In this document: piece by piece, positions 8,567-17,108 of the stretch
How the letters are laid out: every line of letters starts with the position of its first letter
How positions within the stretch are numbered: position 1 is the stretch's first letter
NCBI GenBank assembly: GCA_964409635.1
Contig: CAYPEL010000003.1
Coordinates: 1 to 40,921, forward strand
DNA length: 40,921 nucleotides
Direction: 5' to 3'
Source: CAYPEL01 sp964409635
Lineage (GTDB): Bacteria > Pseudomonadota > Gammaproteobacteria > DSM-19610
Program-made: the position numbers and the translations under genes
Notes under the pieces: model-generated
Told to the model about the DNA's origin: nothing
Databases searched by the model: none
What the model saw: only the letters and a program-made list of their open reading frames with translations

Positions 8567-9754
8567 TTATTCAGCTGAAAATAGTGAAATAGGCAGCTCA
8601 TCGGGAGCGAGTCCATTGATATCGAATAAACGTTCGTTCAACCACAACAACGAGATCAGCGTGATTGCTATGGCACTTGGTTTGAGGATGAATGGAGTGT
8701 AAAACCTCCTTCTACTGAGTAAATAGAGAACTGGAAATACGATCAGAATGATCGCTAGTTGGCCAATCTCGACGCCCAGATTAAATCCTGCCAACGGAAT
8801 AAAAATAGCACCCTTGGTTACATCGAGAAACTCAAGGTTGCTGGCAAAACCCAGACCGTGAAATAAACCAAAACCGAAAACCAGAAGCCAGATGCGTTCC
8901 CGGACTATCGGGTACAGGATGTTCAGACCAATAAATGCAACGGACGCAGCGATGACGCCTTCGGTTAAACGGCTGGGTATATCTGCATAACCCAGTACAC
9001 CTAAACTCAGCGTGATGGAATGCGCTATCGTAAATAGAGTGACAACTTTTACTATATTTAGGAAAGCTTCTTTGAATCCGGTAACCGGCTGCCATTGAAT
9101 ATCTTTTCGCATCACAACTGCTTGCAGAATCAATGCCATCAGAAACAACAAATGATCAAGCCCGCGAATAATATGCTCAGTACCACTGATAACATAGTCT
9201 TTAAATACGATCCAGGTAAAGCCACTGACCAGATTTACTTCACGAGAGCGGGCGCTGGCATTAAAGCCAACTGATACCCGGCTGTGGTAATTTGTGAGAC
9301 CGCTGTTTTCGGTATAACGAATCACAACGAATGCCTTGTGTGCAGGATCCGTATCAAACAATAGGTCATATTCCACTTCTAAACTATCTGGGATCGGTCC
9401 TGATGCCTGAAACTTCATGCTCAGTCTAAGAAATTCACCAATCGGCGTATTCATGATCTTGTGGTGATCATATGTGCTGGGATACGCTTTACCCATCGCA
9501 GAGATTCGAACGCCCGCGAGCATTATTGATTTTATTTTCTCGATGTTGGCTTCGACTTGTTCCCGCCTGGCCTCGGCAGACTGTGAATTAGTCAAACCGG
9601 CCAATTTAATTACATCGGGAAGGCGCATTTGTACTTCCGCATCGACTGAGCGATCATAACTACTAAGAAACAAGTAGCTTTCTCCTATTGTGTGGGCATG
9701 GAGCATGGATGCCACAATAGAAAGCAATGCGAATAAGGGGGCGCGTAATATCAT
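8567..9754 (-). CDS. HupE/UreJ_2 family membrane protein
   Basis: This 395-aa protein has a signal peptide (residues 1-20), an extracytoplasmic domain of about 150 residues, then about seven membrane helices with HupE/UreJ-type motifs: RGLDHLLFL, HSITLSLGVLG, FGFGLFHGLGFASNLEFL and GFNLGVEIGQL. Classical HupE/UreJ proteins take up nickel or cobalt; this longer family with an extracytoplasmic domain is less well understood. The His/Asp-rich helices are consistent with metal handling. The start ATG overlaps the NRPS stop (TGATG at 9752-9756), so it is translationally coupled to the terminal NRPS. Such coupling suggests a role tied to the peptide product. Confidence 0.85.
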   Translation of the reverse strand: MILRAPLFALLSIVASMLHAHTIGESYLFLSSYDRSVDAEVQMRLPDVIKLAGLTNSQSAEARREQVEANIEKIKSIMLAGVRISAMGKAYPSTYDHHKIMNTPIGEFLRLSMKFQASGPIPDSLEVEYDLLFDTDPAHKAFVVIRYTENSGLTNYHSRVSVGFNASARSREVNLVSGFTWIVFKDYVISGTEHIIRGLDHLLFLMALILQAVVMRKDIQWQPVTGFKEAFLNIVKVVTLFTIAHSITLSLGVLGYADIPSRLTEGVIAASVAFIGLNILYPIVRERIWLLVFGFGLFHGLGFASNLEFLDVTKGAIFIPLAGFNLGVEIGQLAIILIVFPVLYLLSRRRFYTPFILKPSAIAITLISLLWLNERLFDINGLAPDELPISLFSAE

Positions 9755-12700
9755 CAGACTGACTCCTCATCGAATCTGTTTGTATTTTCGTTACTTCCAT
9801 CCAGACAGGACTGCAGACGTTGTGCCAGTTCCTGAACTAATGGTGGCTTTACAATAGTGCCGTGCTTTCCCGGCATACTGTGGATGGTTATCTTTCCTTG
9901 AGCCAGGTCACTCCAGCCCAGTCTGGGATCTCCGCATTGACGTAGAGAATCATCCGTGATGAAAATATCAATGTCATCCGGGAACTCCGGTATTTTGTAA
10001 GACCAGTGTGCCCAGCGGTGGGCTTCATCCGCTGTTTCCAGGCTGCGGCGATTTTCAAGGCCAAGTAACGTTAATACATAAAAACAGATTCGATCCTGCA
10101 GATGCCATCTGTTCAGGTATGGCTTGTAGCGATAACGCAAACGTTTCAGGAAATCTTTTGGCTGCAGTCCCGGTGCATAGGTATCCAGCAATGCCAACAG
10201 TTCCACTTGTTGACCTTTGGCTCGAAGCTGTTGGGCCATTTCGATGGCAGTGATGCCGCCTGATGAGAATCCGGCTAAACGGTAGGGTCCATCGGCCTGT
10301 AGTTCCCGCATCGTATCAATACAATCTGTCGCAATATCTTCAATTCGTCGGCGTGCCAGGTTGACGCCATAGACACCTTTGGCTTGCAGGCCGTAAACCG
10401 GTTGTCCCGGATGTAAATGCCTGACCAAATCAGCGTAGTGAAACAAGTGTCCACCCATGGTATGGATCACAAACAATGGGCGTTTGGGGCCAGTTGATCG
10501 CATCGGCACCAAACGTGATCGATCCACGCTATCCACGCTTACGCGAATGAGTCCGGTCAGATGCGCGACCGTGCCATCACCAAACCATAGCGAATCTAAT
10601 GGCAGGCGTTTACCAAATATTGCGCTGATTTTTTCAAACAAAGTCACCGCAAGTAGTGAATGCCCACCCAGGTCGAAAAAATTATCATTAACCCCGATAC
10701 CAGCCACCCCAAGAATATCTTCCCAAAGTTTGAGCACATGAAGCTCAAGCGTATCAGAAGGTCCGACCCGCTGTATCCCCGCCGATGTTTCTGAAACCTG
10801 CGGTGCAGGAAGCGCTTGATGATCGAGCTTGCCACACTGCGTTAACGGGAAGGCATCCATAAACACATAGGCACTGGGTACCTTATACTCAGGAAGCGAA
10901 CCCACAAGCGCTTTACGTAGCGCCTCGATATTGCAGGTTCCGGCGTGATCAGGTTTTACATATGCAACAAGGATTGTACCTTGTTGTCCGGTATCACGGG
11001 CTACAACCATTGCTGCCTGAATACCTGGCTGCCGTGTTAACAGCATTTCTATCTCGCCCGGTCTGATGTGATGCCCCCGTAATTCAATTTGTTCATCCAC
11101 CCGACCAAGTAGTTTAAAGCGCTTATCTGCACCCAGTCGCGCCCATTCGCCGCTCTGATGCACGCTAGATTCTGGTTTTGGCTCGAAGTCGTCAGCACTC
11201 AACTGATCAGGCGTCAGTCCAGGCTCAACCAAGAACAACTCTCCAGTGATTCCAACTGGAACCGGTTGGTAGTGATTATCCAGGACAATGGCGTAAGCAT
11301 TGCGGATGGGAGAATCGATTGTTGGTGGTGGATGCTGACGGGTTAACGAATCAATTTCAGCTGATGTCATCAAAGGAAGAAATGAAATTGACTTCGCAGG
11401 TGTTGCCAGACAGGCGTCCAGTAAAACTTGAAAGTGTCCTACCCAACGTTTTATCGTTCCCGCCTCAAACAATGCAGTGTCGTAGTCAAAACTGGCTCTA
11501 AGCCCCACGTCCTCCTCGGCCATAGCCAATGAGAGATCAAAAAGGGTTACAGGCTTTTCTATATCCAGCGGGCGGCAACGCATACCGGGTAGCTGCATCG
11601 CGTCGAGTGAGGCTGATTGCAGATCAAACATCACCTGAAACAACGGAGTCCGGCTTGCATTACTTGCAATCTGTAACTGTTTAACCAAGGTTTCGAACGG
11701 CAAATCTTGGTGTGCGTAGGCATCCAGTGCCGTGTCCCGTACTCGGGCCAGAACCGTGATGAAAGTCGGCTCTCCAGATAAGTCTAGGCGCAATGCCAGG
11801 GTGTTGGTGAAATTACCGATCAGTTGTTCGATGTCCGGGTGCATTCGGTTAGACACAGGCACACCAACCACCAGATTGTCCTGATCGGTCAATCGATGGA
11901 GTAGGATGACATAGACTGATAGCAGTGCCATAAAAGGTGTCGCACCACGTGCCTTACTGAAGGCCTTGATCCGGTTCCAGGTTTGTGACGAAACGGAAAA
12001 ATGCTGCCAGGCGCCAGCGTATGTCTGCATTTTTGGTCTGGCTTGATCGAACGGTAAATTCAGCGTGCAGGGCAGTGGATCGAAATACTGTTTCCAGTAT
12101 GCCAGCTGGGTGTCCAGTAAACCGGTCGCGAATCGTAGTTCTTCCCAACTGGCATAATCAGCATATTGAACTGGAAGTGGAGTTAGTGTCGCTTGGTTTA
12201 CGTCACCCTGCACCGCATAGAGTTGCTCTAGCTCATGGCAGAATAAATTGAAGGATGCACCATCGAAAATGATATGGTGTATCGATAACAACAGGATATG
12301 TTCGTATTCAGCTGTGTGAACCAGACCGATCCGGATCATCGGGCCCTGTTCCAGATCAAATGCCTGCCACAACACACGCTGAATTTCTTTTTCAAGCGCC
12401 GCTTGTCTGGTCAGGCCGTCAAGCTTACGCAAGTCTGCCTGATGCATCACAGGTGAGGGTGCATCGGCGATTTGCACCGGTTCACCGGACTCGACAGGGA
12501 AACGCATGCGGAAGACTTCATGACGCCTGGCAATCGCATCCAGGCTTCGCTGCAGCGTAGCGATATCCAACGGGCCATCCACCTGATAGGCAAGAGACAG
12601 GTTGTACGCTGGACTATCCGGTGCGAGTTGACTGAGGAACCAATAGCGCCGCTGAGATACTGACAACGGCATATTGCTACGCCGGGAAACAGGGAGGGGA

Positions 12701-12912
12701 GAAAGCGGTGGTAATGCAGAATCACCCAGGTTAAATTTGATCGCCTTTTCTGTTGCCAGCAAAGTAACCAATTCCGGTTTGCATTGCTCGATGCGCTCGA
12801 TAATAGCTTCACTCAGTACGCCCTTGGGTGCATTGCAGCGCAGCCGCCCATCATGCACCGAAAGCCGGATATCCAAATCACGCAGTTGAGCTAAAAAAGC
12901 CGACGGACTCAT
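9754..12912 (-). CDS. Terminal NRPS: TubC-like docking, C, truncated A, PCP, TE
   Basis: This 1052-aa NRPS has a TubC-type N-terminal docking domain (about 1-55), a condensation domain (about 80-510, active site HHIIFDG at 212-218), a partial adenylation domain (about 535-700), a carrier domain (serine 752 in GGHSLL) and a thioesterase (about 805-1040). The thioesterase has nucleophile Ser883 in GFSSG, likely Asp910, and His1017 in PGKHG. The adenylation part keeps only the last strand of the large subdomain and the small subdomain: A8 GRVDEQIELRG at 603-613 and an A10-like GKLD. Cores A1-A6, including the P-loop and substrate pocket, are missing, so this module cannot activate its own amino acid. 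It must be loaded in trans or act without a monomer. The start overlaps the upstream gene as ATGA. Confidence 0.9.
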   Translation of the reverse strand: MSPSAFLAQLRDLDIRLSVHDGRLRCNAPKGVLSEAIIERIEQCKPELVTLLATEKAIKFNLGDSALPPLSPLPVSRRSNMPLSVSQRRYWFLSQLAPDSPAYNLSLAYQVDGPLDIATLQRSLDAIARRHEVFRMRFPVESGEPVQIADAPSPVMHQADLRKLDGLTRQAALEKEIQRVLWQAFDLEQGPMIRIGLVHTAEYEHILLLSIHHIIFDGASFNLFCHELEQLYAVQGDVNQATLTPLPVQYADYASWEELRFATGLLDTQLAYWKQYFDPLPCTLNLPFDQARPKMQTYAGAWQHFSVSSQTWNRIKAFSKARGATPFMALLSVYVILLHRLTDQDNLVVGVPVSNRMHPDIEQLIGNFTNTLALRLDLSGEPTFITVLARVRDTALDAYAHQDLPFETLVKQLQIASNASRTPLFQVMFDLQSASLDAMQLPGMRCRPLDIEKPVTLFDLSLAMAEEDVGLRASFDYDTALFEAGTIKRWVGHFQVLLDACLATPAKSISFLPLMTSAEIDSLTRQHPPPTIDSPIRNAYAIVLDNHYQPVPVGITGELFLVEPGLTPDQLSADDFEPKPESSVHQSGEWARLGADKRFKLLGRVDEQIELRGHHIRPGEIEMLLTRQPGIQAAMVVARDTGQQGTILVAYVKPDHAGTCNIEALRKALVGSLPEYKVPSAYVFMDAFPLTQCGKLDHQALPAPQVSETSAGIQRVGPSDTLELHVLKLWEDILGVAGIGVNDNFFDLGGHSLLAVTLFEKISAIFGKRLPLDSLWFGDGTVAHLTGLIRVSVDSVDRSRLVPMRSTGPKRPLFVIHTMGGHLFHYADLVRHLHPGQPVYGLQAKGVYGVNLARRRIEDIATDCIDTMRELQADGPYRLAGFSSGGITAIEMAQQLRAKGQQVELLALLDTYAPGLQPKDFLKRLRYRYKPYLNRWHLQDRICFYVLTLLGLENRRSLETADEAHRWAHWSYKIPEFPDDIDIFITDDSLRQCGDPRLGWSDLAQGKITIHSMPGKHGTIVKPPLVQELAQRLQSCLDGSNENTNRFDEESV

Positions 12913-13502
12913 AGTTCAATCTCGTCCCGTTCCCCGGCAGGTTCTGCAGCAACCTGTAAGGCCTCAATCTCAGCCGCGAGATCCTCCAGTACGGGTGACT
13001 CAAAGATCAAGCGTGGTGATATGTCCAGTTGAAATGCCTGACGTATTCGCGAAACCACCCGGATCACCAGCAGGGAGTCACCACCGATATCAAAGAAGTT
13101 GTCATGAATACCAATAGGTTCGATGTCGAGTACCTCACTCCACATTGCAGCTATATCAGCTTCAATAGGACTGCGCGGCAGTACCAGAGTGTCATCTGTT
13201 TGCATCTGTTCGCTGGCAAATTCCGGTAATACGCGGCGATCGAGTTTGCCGGTTGCGGTACGCGGCAACTGGTCAAGAAGAACATACTGTGTGGGCATCA
13301 TCGCTGGCAATAGCCGATTACGGAGGAATTCACGTAAGTTCATTTCATCGATGCATCCACCTGATTCAGGTGTGGTCACTATGCAGGCGACCAGCCGTGC
13401 AGCCTGTCCAGGTAACCCAAGGCGTTGCACAAGCCGCTCGCGCTGTGCTTCAGTCAACACAGACAATCGTTGTCGCCAGGTATTCTGGAGGGTGTGGTTC
13501 AT
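12909..13502 (-). CDS. NRPS fragment: adenylation C-terminal cores A9-A10 plus PCP
   Basis: This 197-aa protein starts with a helical linker (residues 1-30), continues with the end of an adenylation domain (LREFLRNRLLPAMMPTQYVLLDQLP, A9-like; A10 TGKLDR at 84-89, with the catalytic lysine) and ends with a complete carrier domain (DNFFDIGGDSLL, serine 143). It supplies exactly what is missing from the NRPS gene ending at 14302. Together with the methyltransferase gene between them it would rebuild a C-A-MT-A-PCP module. It starts 8 nt after the methyltransferase stop and overlaps the next NRPS by ATGA. A working module would need non-covalent assembly of the two adenylation pieces. Confidence 0.85.
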   Translation of the reverse strand: MNHTLQNTWRQRLSVLTEAQRERLVQRLGLPGQAARLVACIVTTPESGGCIDEMNLREFLRNRLLPAMMPTQYVLLDQLPRTATGKLDRRVLPEFASEQMQTDDTLVLPRSPIEADIAAMWSEVLDIEPIGIHDNFFDIGGDSLLVIRVVSRIRQAFQLDISPRLIFESPVLEDLAAEIEALQVAAEPAGERDEIEL

Positions 13503-13510
13503 AAAAGTGC

Positions 13511-14305
13511 TCAGCGAACTGCCGTGACTACAAGCATGCTATCACCCCAAAGCGAATCAACTGTCTCGGCCGGTACTTCAAGACCGTCTACCCGTGATAG
13601 TGTGATACTGGAGAAATGTTCGAGTAAGAGGCGTTGATGTGCGCGGCTCAGCGAATCAATTTCGTTGGTTAAATAGGTAAAAATACCCTTGTCGCGAAGA
13701 TGGTTCGCCGCAACCGAAAAAAAATTAGATGCGAATGTAGTGGTTTTATGCACTTCATCGATCAGCTCGTCACCTGAGAGCGGGTAGGCATGAAAGAAAA
13801 TTGCATCGTAGCTGGCAAACTGTGCAACCAAATCCTGCCAAAGGCCTTGCAACAGCGTGATGTCACGATCGGCATAAGCCGGTCTCCAGGTGTTAAAACG
13901 ATCGATAATGTGTGGATTGCATTCAACAATAGCATGTGACTTTACGCCTGCGTCCTGAATAAACCCAGCCGATACGCCTCTTCCAAAACCGATCTCAAGG
14001 ATATCGCCGTGTGTTTGTGCAACAACTTGTGCCATAGCCTTCATGACCGGAATCTGCCAGTCTTCCATAATCACCTGGTCATCCAGCTTGCCCTGTTCCC
14101 GATCTGTAGAAGTATCTATTGATGAGCTACCCGCCACAAAGTGGCTAGCTTGCGTATCCAGATGCTTCAAATCGATCACCCATTCAGACACTAGCCGATT
14201 CAATACCCAGTTGCGTTGCTCAGCTCTGGGGGGCGCCACAAAGTTGTCATTGGTAATGTTGAGGCGGATCTCGAAGTCCTTACTGCGTTTGAGTTTTTGT
14301 ATCAT
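13511..14305 (-). CDS. GAMT-like SAM-dependent methyltransferase lying between two halves of an adenylation domain
   Basis: This 264-aa class I methyltransferase has a SAM-binding motif ILEIGFGRGVSAGFIQ, a motif-II-like acid in AIVECNPHIIDRF and the stretch HAYPLSGDE. These resemble guanidinoacetate N-methyltransferase (LEVGFG..., IIECN..., YPLS). In typical N-methylating NRPS modules a methyltransferase domain of another subfamily is inserted between A8 and A9; here a GAMT-like protein occupies the same place as its own gene. The ATG overlaps the preceding NRPS stop as ATGA. It probably methylates a nitrogen of the residue on the neighbouring module. A guanidine or amidine nitrogen is possible by family analogy but not shown. 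Confidence 0.82.
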   Translation of the reverse strand: MIQKLKRSKDFEIRLNITNDNFVAPPRAEQRNWVLNRLVSEWVIDLKHLDTQASHFVAGSSSIDTSTDREQGKLDDQVIMEDWQIPVMKAMAQVVAQTHGDILEIGFGRGVSAGFIQDAGVKSHAIVECNPHIIDRFNTWRPAYADRDITLLQGLWQDLVAQFASYDAIFFHAYPLSGDELIDEVHKTTTFASNFFSVAANHLRDKGIFTYLTNEIDSLSRAHQRLLLEHFSSITLSRVDGLEVPAETVDSLWGDSMLVVTAVR

Positions 14306-17097
14306 GGTTGTGCTTCGATATCAGTTAATATGGCATCAGCCTGACCGGGGTTCAGTAGTGTCAATGCCGCAATCATCAGTTCAGGATCAAGGGTGTGTGT
14401 AGCATTGGGTACTACAACTACCGCGGCTTCGGCGATATCCGGATATTCTTGCAAGGCTGTCTCTATCTCACCTGGTTCGATGCGATGACCACGCACCTTG
14501 AATTGTTCATCCACACGCCCCAGAAATTCAAGTTCTTCGTCGTCCCTGAGGCGACCCCGGTCACCGGTGCAGTAGAGTCGTGCTCCAGGCGCAGACGAAA
14601 AAGGATCAGCTATAAATGCAGCCGCGGAAAGGCCGGGTTGGTTCAAGTAACCCTGTGCCACTCCGGCTCCGCCAATATGTATTTCCCCCGGAACTCCCTG
14701 TGTTACCGGTTCGCCCTGCGTATCCAGCACATGTAAACAGGTGCCTGGGATTGGCCGGCCTATGGGAACGCTATCCGGCGTTCCACCGGGATAGGCTTTA
14801 TACACACTGCACCAGACTGTCCCTTCAGTGGGGCCGTATTCGTTATATAACTGCGCATGCGGCAACAGGGTGGCGTGTGTGCGTACCAGGGTTTGTGGAC
14901 AGCTTTCACCGGCAACAACCACGGTACGAAGACTGCCCAATTGCTTTGCATCCACCGATGCCAATAACGCTGCATATAAACCTGGCAGTGCTAGCATATG
15001 GGTTATACGCTGCGACTCGATCAAACTGGCCAGGGACCAGATATCTTTCTCCTGTCCCGGCTCCGGTAGTACCAGAGTACCACCTTGGCACAGGGTCCAA
15101 AAAATTCCTGCTACAGAACTGTCAAAGGCCAATGATGGCAGCAATAAAAATCGCTCGACTGGATCAGGGTAGACTGTAAAACGCGCCAGTGTGGAATGCA
15201 GCAGGTTGGCGTGACTGACCATCACGCCTTTGGGTTGGCCGGTAGAGCCTGAAGTATAGATAAGGTAGGCCAGCGAACCGGTTTGTATTTTCCTCTCTTG
15301 CGCAGTTAACTGAACTGATTCTAATTCGTCATCCACACAAAATATCGAATGGCATGGAAAAAGCGCATCAATTTTAGCCATCAAACTACGTTGTGTCAGT
15401 ATGAGCTGTGGTTGTGCATCAGATACAATCGCCGACAAACGTTCCGGTGGGTATTCAGGATCCAGCGGCAGGTAGACTCCTCCCGCCTGCAACACAGCGA
15501 GTATCGAAACCAGCGCAGCTGTCGAACGCGGCAGGTAAAGGCCGATTCGGTCACCGGGCCGTATGCCGCCGGTACGCAAATTCGCGCTCAATTCCGAAGC
15601 CGCGTGATGCATTGCCTGATAGCTAAGCGATTCGATATCGCTGACCAGCGCCAGAGTTTGGGGAGACGATTGCGCATGCTGTGCTATCAGCTGTTCGATC
15701 CGGGTTATATTGACATCAACGAGTGCGGATGCGGCCGGACCTTGAGCGGTTTGTAACATAGCCTCGCGTTCTGCAGCGCTGATCCAGGGGGTTTCTGCAA
15801 CTGTTTCTATGCAGTCACGTCCTAGTGCTTCAAGTAAGGTGTTAAAATGGCACCAGATACGCTCAATCCTTGCGTGGGAAAAGCGAGATTTTTGATAAAA
15901 GAAATTAATGTTTAGAGACGCTCCAGGCAGTACCACGACACTTAATGGGTGGTGGCCCTGCTCCACCAGTTCGCAGTCCCTGACAACCAGACCATCCTCA
16001 GTATCGGGTGGCTGTAATTGACCTGGTACATTTTCAAATACAAACAGATTATCAAACAAGGCGTTGCCACGGCCCAAAGGACTCCAAGCCTGAATTGTAG
16101 CCAACGGAGTGTGCACGTAGCGGCTGATTTCTGCAGCCTGAATCTGCACACGCTTGAACCAGTCGAGCAGTCGTTCCTTAAAATCAACCTCAATACAAAA
16201 GGGTAGGGTATTTATAAACAGGCCTACCATATCCTCGACACCAGCAAGTTCTGCACCACGGCCCGACAAAGTGACCCCTGTAGTCACATTGTTGTGACCT
16301 GCGTAACGACTTAACAACAGCAACCAGCTTCCAAGCACCAGGGTGTTGAGAGTTAAACGATTGCGCCTGGAAAATTCTTGCAGTGCCTGAGTGGCTTCTT
16401 CAGTCAGTTTAAAGCGGCATAGCGCCCCCCCGGTTTGCTCGTTATTTTTTTCTGCAAGCCAATGCAAAGCACCCGTGTTGCTACAGTTTTTCAGGGTCTT
16501 TTTCAAATAGGTCTGTGCGTCAGCCAAATCAATTTGCTGTTGCCAGATAACAAAGTCCTGATAGGCAGGAGGGCCATCACTCGCGAGGGTTTCCTGATCG
16601 CTGTTTCGATACAGCTTGAATACCTGATCAAGTACCATACAAGTTGACCAGCCATCCAGTATCAGGTGATGAAATGTCCACAGAAATCGATGCGTATTAT
16701 CATCAAGCCGCAGCAATTGCATGCGCATCAGAGGTGCCTTGGCCAGATCGAATCCCTGTGATCTGTCTTCAGCAAGCAATAGTTTCCAGCGCTGTGCAAG
16801 CTCATCCGCGTTCAAGTCAGACCAGTCTTCCAGCTTCCAGGGCAGGGACAGTTTATTGCGCACTAGCTGCAGCGGTTTATCGCGCCGTTCCCAGGTAAAT
16901 AACGTGCGCAAGACGGCATGCCGTTGTGTTACCTGATCCCAGGCGGTACGAAACCAATCTGTGTCCAGGTCACCGCACAGGGTACAACTAAATTGTTCGA
17001 TATAGAGGCCGGACTCTTGAGCAGACAGAGTATGAAATAACATGCCTTCTTGGATAGATGCGAGCGGGTAGACTGCTTCAATATTTGATTGCTTCAT
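14302..17097 (-). CDS. NRPS: condensation domain plus adenylation cores A1-A8
   Basis: This 931-aa protein has a condensation domain (about 1-450; PLASIQEGMLFH start, HHLILDG at 143-149) and an adenylation domain (about 465-900): A3 YTSGSTGQPKG near 613-624, A5 NEYGPTE, A7 CTGD, A8 GRVDEQFKVRGHRIEPGEIE at 860-879. It stops soon after A8, so A9-A10 and the carrier domain are absent and lie two genes downstream. Pocket residues, aligned by eye to GrsA PheA, read D-S-A-A-V-A-E-V-W plus the A10 lysine from the downstream fragment. I do not recognise a firm substrate for this code; Glu at the 322 position could face a basic group. It starts 11 nt after the upstream NRPS stop. Confidence 0.9.
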   Translation of the reverse strand: MKQSNIEAVYPLASIQEGMLFHTLSAQESGLYIEQFSCTLCGDLDTDWFRTAWDQVTQRHAVLRTLFTWERRDKPLQLVRNKLSLPWKLEDWSDLNADELAQRWKLLLAEDRSQGFDLAKAPLMRMQLLRLDDNTHRFLWTFHHLILDGWSTCMVLDQVFKLYRNSDQETLASDGPPAYQDFVIWQQQIDLADAQTYLKKTLKNCSNTGALHWLAEKNNEQTGGALCRFKLTEEATQALQEFSRRNRLTLNTLVLGSWLLLLSRYAGHNNVTTGVTLSGRGAELAGVEDMVGLFINTLPFCIEVDFKERLLDWFKRVQIQAAEISRYVHTPLATIQAWSPLGRGNALFDNLFVFENVPGQLQPPDTEDGLVVRDCELVEQGHHPLSVVVLPGASLNINFFYQKSRFSHARIERIWCHFNTLLEALGRDCIETVAETPWISAAEREAMLQTAQGPAASALVDVNITRIEQLIAQHAQSSPQTLALVSDIESLSYQAMHHAASELSANLRTGGIRPGDRIGLYLPRSTAALVSILAVLQAGGVYLPLDPEYPPERLSAIVSDAQPQLILTQRSLMAKIDALFPCHSIFCVDDELESVQLTAQERKIQTGSLAYLIYTSGSTGQPKGVMVSHANLLHSTLARFTVYPDPVERFLLLPSLAFDSSVAGIFWTLCQGGTLVLPEPGQEKDIWSLASLIESQRITHMLALPGLYAALLASVDAKQLGSLRTVVVAGESCPQTLVRTHATLLPHAQLYNEYGPTEGTVWCSVYKAYPGGTPDSVPIGRPIPGTCLHVLDTQGEPVTQGVPGEIHIGGAGVAQGYLNQPGLSAAAFIADPFSSAPGARLYCTGDRGRLRDDEELEFLGRVDEQFKVRGHRIEPGEIETALQEYPDIAEAAVVVVPNATHTLDPELMIAALTLLNPGQADAILTDIEAQP

Positions 17098-17108
17098 GCT
17101 TCGCAGTC

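Noticed and set aside
12909..14305. Split module as a sequencing-error artefact
   Set aside because: The A10-PCP and MT pieces begin with their own start codons and two junctions are clean ATGA overlaps, which is unlikely for random indels; it stays open until reads are checked.
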